Positions 58,401-64,000 of a stretch of DNA of 64,000 nt are shown piece after piece; positions within the stretch are counted from its first letter, which is position 1, and each line of letters starts with the position of its first letter. A program made the position numbers and the translations under genes. The notes beneath the pieces are model-generated. The model had not been told where the DNA came from. It saw only the letters and a program-made list of their open reading frames with translations, and did no database searches. Where the stretch lies: NCBI GenBank assembly GCA_009599575.1, contig VWND01000002.1:434001-498000 (forward strand). The letters run 5' to 3'. Source of the DNA: Blumeriella jaapii (Eukaryota > Ascomycota > Leotiomycetes > Helotiales > Drepanopezizaceae).

Positions 58401-58857
58401 GGAGGCATCATTTTTCTTGAAGTCAGTGAAAAGAAAGGTCTTTAGGAATTGATGAGCGTCAGTCAGGCCGGGATGATGTCCACAGCTCCAAGCTTTGTCA
58501 ACACTGAAAGACCAGGGGCATTTACCTTATGCGGCATCCCGGTCGCTATTGAATGGGCTTCCTATCTCGGCAGAAAGACATGCTGCGATGGCCGATGGTG
58601 GTGTTGTCGATGTCTGTGGACTATCGTGTCACGGTCAAAGTCGAGTTCCAAAAGCTTGTGGGTGGGTTCGAGGCTGATGGCTATTCGATCTTCCGTGAGG
58701 TGCAGGTGAGGTGCCGCTAGCGCTAGCGTCGGCCCCACTCCGGACTTACGGATTGTCTTCTCTCTATTGCTCTACAAAGTACAGTAGGGTATGTACTGTA
58801 TGTACAGAGTACAATTGAAACTTGAACTGCTAGCAAACACTTACCCAAGGCTTGCGG
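55438..58857. other. 3.4-kb stretch with no gene seen
   Basis: Upstream region of the DNMT5-like gene and of the divergent 2H phosphoesterase. Frames on both strands are short and interrupted, and no domain was recognised. Base composition is ordinary and GTAC words are rare except near 58780-58810. A decayed mobile element cannot be excluded. Confidence 0.5.
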
Positions 58858-60157
58858 ATGGCTTCTCATGTTACATTCGAATCTGTAGATTCTCGTAACA
58901 AATATGAGGACCTCTCTGGGGTTGACAATTCCGCGTTTGAGAATCCCTACGAGGCTTTGCTTGATGCTTGTAACAATGACCCGGTCAGTACGCTCCAGTA
59001 CTTGTACTTCAAGGATCTCGAAATGATCACTATGCCCTCTTGCAAATTCTCACACTACCTCAATGTTTTGTGTTGTTTGTTTTGCATTGCATCATGCTTT
59101 GCCAGGATGGAATGGCTAATAACCATCTCCCAGGCACAACTCCAGACTCGATATGCAACGCATCGCAACACTCGCAATGCTCAGCAAAAAGAAAAACTGC
59201 TTTCTCCGGAATTCTCAGGACTGATACTAGACCCTGTTCTCCAGCGATTGGTAGATCCAACCATTGAGCCTGACTATGTAGATCCCAGGAACTGCATCGT
59301 CTTCTGGGCCAGGCCGCCGGCACACATTCGCGCCCTCGTAGACCGGGTGCAGCAAAAACTGAAGTCTCTAGCTCCGAGTATGTATATCACCCAGCACTCT
59401 CAATACTGGAGTCTCTCGGGTTCCAAATGTCAGCTAGCCCTTCAAGATTCAAAGTCTCCCTCCCTTCACAACCTCACCTCGCCCCTACCACAATATCACG
59501 AATTCCGACACTGACAGTTACCTCCCAGACCTCTGGCTAATGCCCCTCTCCAATTGCCACCTCACAGCCCTCGAGATAACATTCTCTCTCACACTCCCCC
59601 AAGTCCAATCGATCGTCTCAGATCTCGGCCCCCTCGTGGCCCAGCAAATGACCGACTACACCTACACCCACCGCGCCCGTCTCATCAAGCCGCTCCTCTC
59701 CTACGACGGCGCAGCCCTTGCACTCTCTTTCCTCCCCGCTGCCGGCGAAGGCTTGCCTTCCTCCTCTTCTCCCTCTTCTCATGACCACCATCCCGACAGC
59801 CTCTCACGCACAGAAGCTGACGACAGTTACACCTACCACCACCTCCGCCGCGATCTCTTCACCCTCGCCAGCACGACCGGGGTGAAGATAGATTCGCGCT
59901 ACGTGGTGCCCAGTTCGCACATCACTGTTGGCCGGTTTCTGACGCAGAAGGATCACGATAGTAAGGAGAAGATGGCGAGGTTTATCGAGGGAGTTGAGGA
60001 CATCAATCGGTGGTTGGAGAGCGAGTTTTGGCCCAAGGATGGAGGGAGGAGGGAGGAGGGAGAGTGGCTTGTGGGGATGGAGAGGGGACTGGATTATAGG
60101 ATTGGGGCGCTTTGGTATGGAGGAGGGGAAACGGTGAGGATTGGAATGGGGTTTTAG
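58858..60157 (+). CDS. 2H-phosphoesterase (RNA ligase/cyclic nucleotide phosphodiesterase type)
   Basis: Three exons join in phase: 58858-58983, 59134-59377 and 59529-60157, giving 332 residues. Two His-x-Thr motifs define the 2H fold: CHLTALEI near residue 137 and SHITVGRF near 255, each flanked by hydrophobic strands. Members hydrolyse or ligate cyclic phosphates at RNA ends or small nucleotides; in filamentous fungi this group is usually annotated as RNA ligase/cyclic nucleotide phosphodiesterase without a known substrate. No signal peptide is visible, so it is probably cytosolic or nuclear. An acidic, Ser/His-rich insertion lies between the two motifs (about 212-232). Met 58858 is chosen because it gives an exon with the conserved ...ENPYEALLDACNNDP end. 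Confidence 0.8.
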
Positions 60158-61140
60158 AGAATGTGAAGGGTGGGTAATAAATGAAAATATTGAAGAATTG
60201 GAAAATAGCGATGGAGGATTTGCATCTGGAAGTAGTGCTAGGAGAGCAATAATTCTTTTTCGTGTAATGACAAACACCAAAGCTCGCATGTCTCCGTCAG
60301 ATATAAGTTACTGACTGAATTTATAGTTTTCCCAGGCGGAGATGAAATCCCGACAAACCTCACTTCACCCTATTTCACCTGATGTTCTCATTACCAGATT
60401 TGGAACATCTGTTTAAAACACAGCAACGGAGCACGAATTCAGGATCTTCCGCAAACAACAATCTCTCTCGATCGAAATGTGCCAACGGAAAAAGCTCCAT
60501 CAAGAATCCGGAGCATTGTGGTACACAGGGGGTACGAAGCTAGCTAGCCACCAACAACTCGAGTCGTCTATGCTATTCAGGACGAGATTGGAAATGAATG
60601 CAGCATGAAAGTGCAAATGGCTTGCTGGTCATTTAGAATGGGGGGCTGAATGTCTACTGACTAGAAGCCAATGAGGGACGTAGCGAGTAGAAAGTGGAAG
60701 GGAGGGGGGGTTGCTGAGGACTCAAAGGACCATGGAAGAGAACTAGAAGCTGATAAACAGGACATTTAAATTGGACCAAGAGCTAGCTTGAGTAGAGCTT
60801 ACGGCCAAACTCCTTTGAGTTGACTTCTACTTCGAATTACGGCCCTAGTGATGGTGGCCAAGGGGTTGAGCACACCGGAATGAGAAATCACTTGAAGCTC
60901 AGCTGTCGAAAGTCATCCGCAGCACACACATCACGACCAGTGAGACGGCATGCATCCTTGGTATGAGCGAACTTTGCTATTCTCCATGGGCGACTAGGAT
61001 CAAGATACAGAGACCCAAATGCAGTCGCGCGTTCCCCTCACATCAACCGCTGTGCCCACGTAAGATCTACCTGTCCGTCCGTCTGTCCATGCCCATGCCC
61101 ATGCGCAAGAAAAGGAGTCATTCCCAGAAGAACAGAACAC
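60158..61140. other. Convergent intergenic spacer, no gene seen
   Basis: Between the 2H phosphoesterase and eL42 genes. A CCCATG run near 61088-61103; no domain in any frame. Confidence 0.6.
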
Positions 61141-61900
61141 TTAGAACACCAACGCAGCACCCTTGGTCTTCTTGTCACCACTGTAGAACACACACATTAG
61201 CCCCGTTCAAAGATCAATGCAAATCTGGCACATCGACAGCCACCAGAGCTACAGAATTTCGAGGAAGGAGGAGATAAGCATACCCAAGTTCGAAATGCTT
61301 GCATCGCTTCAACGCCAGTTGCGCCTTGGTCTTGCAAACTGTGCACTCCAGTCTCAACACGACCTTCTTAGTGGTTTTCGCCTTCTTGTGGAATACGGGC
61401 TTCGTTTGACCTCCATATCCGGATTGCTTTCGGTCGTAACGACGCTTTCCTTGCGCGAATAGCGATGCCTGTCCCCAGTTGTCAGATTCCTTATTTCGCT
61501 TTTCCTTCTTGTCTTCCAAATCGCTGGAAGCGTACCTTTCCCGCCTTGTATTGGGTGACCTTGTGCTGGGTGTGCTTTTTGCAGTCCTTGCCCTTGCAGT
61601 AGGTACGTCTGGTCTTGGGTACGTTGACCTGTGATGACTCGAATTAGCTTCTCTTTGTCACTCTGATTCCATCTCCCAATATCAATCTCTCTATCTGCAA
61701 TCCAAAACGGCAGAGCTCCCGCGTGTCATGTTCGTTCCGTCGTCCCCACCAGTATCTCCGAGGCATATTTAATGCTCTGCTGCGTTTGCCTGAGCTGTTC
61801 CTTTTTCGCGGTTTTGCCCTTCGAGAAGCTCGCCAACTTTCAGGTTTCAACCTTTCCCACCTCCAGAGAAGCGCAGTGGAAGGACTGAAACACGTACCAT
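61141..61900 (-). CDS. RPL42: Ribosomal protein eL42 (L44/L42)
   Basis: Four minus-strand exons join in phase: 61898-61900 (start codon only), 61536-61628, 61284-61468 and 61141-61180, giving 106 residues. eL42 sits near the E site of the large cytosolic ribosomal subunit. The sequence is nearly invariant: [60 protein letters not shown] and the end [12 protein letters not shown]. The four zinc-binding Cys (two CxxC-type pairs) are present. Exon 1 consists solely of the ATG, followed by a 268-bp intron; a long first intron next to the start codon is common in fungal ribosomal-protein genes. Residue 56 (the Pro of TKPVF), associated with cycloheximide sensitivity, is Pro. Confidence 0.96.
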
Positions 61901-63275
61901 TTTGACTGATTTCTCTGTGGTCGGGTGGAGTTCGTCGTGTCGTCGTTGAATGAATTTCGCTGGAGGAAGCATTGTGGGAATCTTCGCTTGGAGCCGCTAG
62001 TGGTGTCTATCACCACGTGACCTTTGACTACCAATATCTTCTATCCGTGAGCTGCTTCTCTTTTTCAAGCTTGCAGCCTGTTACCGCTCATTTCTCTCAC
62101 GTTTGCTTCAATGCACTAAATTCAAGGTCATACATACGGGTTTCGATACCTGGAGGCAGACATCAGATTGACTCAGATGGTATTTCAGTCACGAAGCATG
62201 TTGTAAGTTTGGCTCTGCGGACAGCAGCTTATGCTACCACGCATTCAAGAGAATGATGTTTTTTCCTATTCTAAGTCTGCTTATCTGTTTCTTCGCACTT
62301 ATCACATGTGGCATAGGCCGCCCCTCAGGGTGCGAGGTCGTCGACGACGATGGCTTCGCGGGCTAGACTCAATACCTGTACGTGGTGCCTGATATGAACC
62401 CTCCTCTTTTTCGATTGCAGTTAACGCTTTTCTTCTGCGGCAGAAAAACGTTCGTTGCATTTGGAAAAGTATCGGGAAAACCAAAATCAAGCATCGATAC
62501 GAAGCGGCTTCGAAAAGATGTGGCTTTTTCGCGATTCCGAGCTATACCGAAGAGTTAATTATACGATTGCATACATATGACCGCGATTTACTTAACGGCG
62601 CGACTACTGAAAAGTCAAAAAGAATTACGATAAAAGATAAAAAATGGAAAGAACAAAAACACGTCTTACAATAGCTCGACAAATAGAAAACACAATGCAG
62701 CGCTTTTGTTACAGAGGACTGTTGTGGTGAAAGAATCTTCAACCTCTGTGCCGAGAAGGCAGATTACCTAAGTGCCGATGGTGATATAAGCTATGGAAAG
62801 CGGGAGCCCTTAGAAGACAAGTGATGACGTTTATCATTGTCATCGTCTGTTACCGGTGCTGCTTTCTGTAACAGCTTTCGGAAAATAACACGGCGCAGCT
62901 TTTGCAACCGATCGAAAAACTCCTTATTTCCGACAGATAGAACGATGAATCGTGGTTTTGACTTTTTACATACGTATCAACTTTGTATTTTAAAATCTTT
63001 ACTTAACACGTTTTCGTACTTCCTTAGGTAGGATAGCAATGTGGCAAACTGCGTATCTCCGCCAGACGAACATCAAAACTACTACTACTACTACTACTAC
63101 TTATGTGGCATAGTAGTTCTTAGCTGCCTGTTTATCATGCTTTGTATTTTTCTCCCGCCTCTTAGGCCCCTACGCAATGTTACAGGGGTTTGAACCATAA
63201 TCCCTTTGTTAAATAGACGGCAAATTCTGCACAATTGTACATCTGGCACTGCCTGCAACGACTCTCCGAGCAAAT
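61901..63275. other. Intergenic, no gene seen
   Basis: Divergent spacer between eL42 and the P450. AT-richer than average around 62520-62680, with a CTA trinucleotide run at about 63077-63102. No gene is supported. Confidence 0.55.
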
Positions 63276-64000
63276 ATGGTTTCAGCAGTATCGATTGTAG
63301 TAGGCAATGCCATTCTATACTCGATATATTCCACTGTCTCGGGGTTCCAGAAGAATCTTGCTGCCGCAAAAAGATCTGGACTTCCTTACATCATTACTCG
63401 TAAGGGCTCCCCCGCTCTCCTTCTCTCTATTTCGGAGCGACGCCTGCAAGTCCTGCGATACTTTGGCTAACAGCAACAGCTGTCGATCTGAACAACAGAC
63501 TATGGATGGTTACACACAAATTCTGGGTCGCCATGCTTTCATGGCTGCCAAAACCGTGGACTGAGAAATGGCTTCCGTATGCGTCTTACGCCCCCTTTCT
63601 CACTTGCATTGAGAGACTAATACCAAAACAGTTACTTGATAGTAGACTGGAGCTATTACGACCAGTTCGAACCCTTTGAAAAGAATGGTGACGTTTTTAT
63701 ACAAGTCTCTCCAGGCTCATTAATAATCTGGCTTGCGAATGCGGAAGCTGTGCACCAGGTAACATCGCGTCGCGAGGCATTCCAAAAACCCCTCGACTCC
63801 TACCGCATCCTCGAGATTTTCGGCCGAAACATAATCACCACTGAAGGGGCAGACTGGAAGAAGCATAGAAAGGTTACAGCCCCGTGGTTCAACGAGAAGA
63901 ACAATGCGCTTGTATTTGCGGAAGCCTGCAAACAAGCAGAAGGAATGGTTAGGAAGTGGATGGGGCCAGAAGGGTCAAAGAGTGTTACTTTGAACGAGGT
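63276..64000 (+). CDS. Cytochrome P450, 5' part (runs off the right edge)
   Basis: Exons 63276-63399, 63474-63576 and 63632 onward are in phase; the window ends inside exon 3. The N-terminus carries a membrane-anchor segment (VSAVSIVVGNAILYSIYSTVSG), followed by RSGLPYII at the proline-rich hinge. The diagnostic part is FGRNIITTEGADWKKHRKVT then PWFNEKNNALVF, the C-helix region (WxxxR-type WKKHRK) typical of fungal ER-bound P450s. The ExxR and haem-Cys motifs lie beyond the window. It would oxidise a small hydrophobic molecule using a P450 reductase; the substrate is not inferable. No neighbouring biosynthetic genes are visible within the window. Confidence 0.85.

Noticed and set aside
55438..58857. 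Possible decayed retroelement upstream of the DNMT5-like gene
   Set aside because: No reverse transcriptase, integrase, LTR or terminal repeat could be recognised; composition is ordinary.

Overview
The window looks like nuclear DNA of a filamentous ascomycete (Pezizomycotina). Genes are broken by short introns of about 45-120 bp with GTAAGT/GTATGT-type donors and CAG/TAG acceptors. Families typical of these fungi are present: a Zn(II)2Cys6 regulator, DHA-type transporters, a P450, an NPP1-like secreted protein and a DNMT5-type DNA methyltransferase. No prokaryotic operon structure, CRISPR array or phage gene is visible. The exact genus cannot be told from sequence alone.

Layout. 0.7-13 kb is a gene-dense housekeeping block: GUF1 (mitochondrial translation GTPase) head-to-head with MAD2 (spindle checkpoint), a mitochondrial PPR-type protein, a DysF-domain (Mug65/Spo73-like) protein, a small single-TM protein of the fungal 'calcofluor white hypersensitive' type, and a secreted NPP1/NLP-like protein. 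12.8-18.6 kb has no convincing gene and carries tandem repeats and palindromes. 18.6-33.7 kb holds a multi-span fungal membrane protein, ATG5, a hexose-type sugar transporter, a DHA1 drug:H+ antiporter, a CSA/ERCC8 WD40 repair factor (with a frame break) and, head-to-head with it, a small protein resembling the RNA polymerase I factor Rrn10. 33.7-40.3 kb is repeat-rich and contains a 539-bp Tc1/mariner-type element with perfect 31-bp terminal inverted repeats, a TA target duplication and a transposase N-terminal stub. 40.4-44 kb encodes a large Zn(II)2Cys6 factor. 45.4-47.5 kb is a damaged DHA2-like transporter. 48.2-55.4 kb is the largest gene, a DNMT5-like protein joining a C5-cytosine methyltransferase to a RING and SNF2 helicase. 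58.9-64 kb holds a 2H phosphoesterase, ribosomal protein eL42 and the 5' part of a cytochrome P450 that runs off the right edge.

Two genome-scale patterns stand out. First, most of the large intergenic stretches are sprinkled with short words built on GTAC (TGTACAGTAC, ACAGTACTGT and similar), many of them self-complementary, together with TACC/GGTA microsatellites; gene bodies are almost free of them. Second, reading-frame breaks that are each consistent with loss of a single base occur in four genes between about 32 and 49.3 kb (CSA, the zinc-cluster factor, the DHA2-like transporter and DNMT5), whereas single-exon and multi-exon genes outside that interval read cleanly. Either this is an assembly-quality patch or these genes are decaying together.

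Functionally the genes do not form a single pathway. The window mixes conserved housekeeping genes with accessory transport, P450 and secreted functions, separated by repeat-rich spacers.
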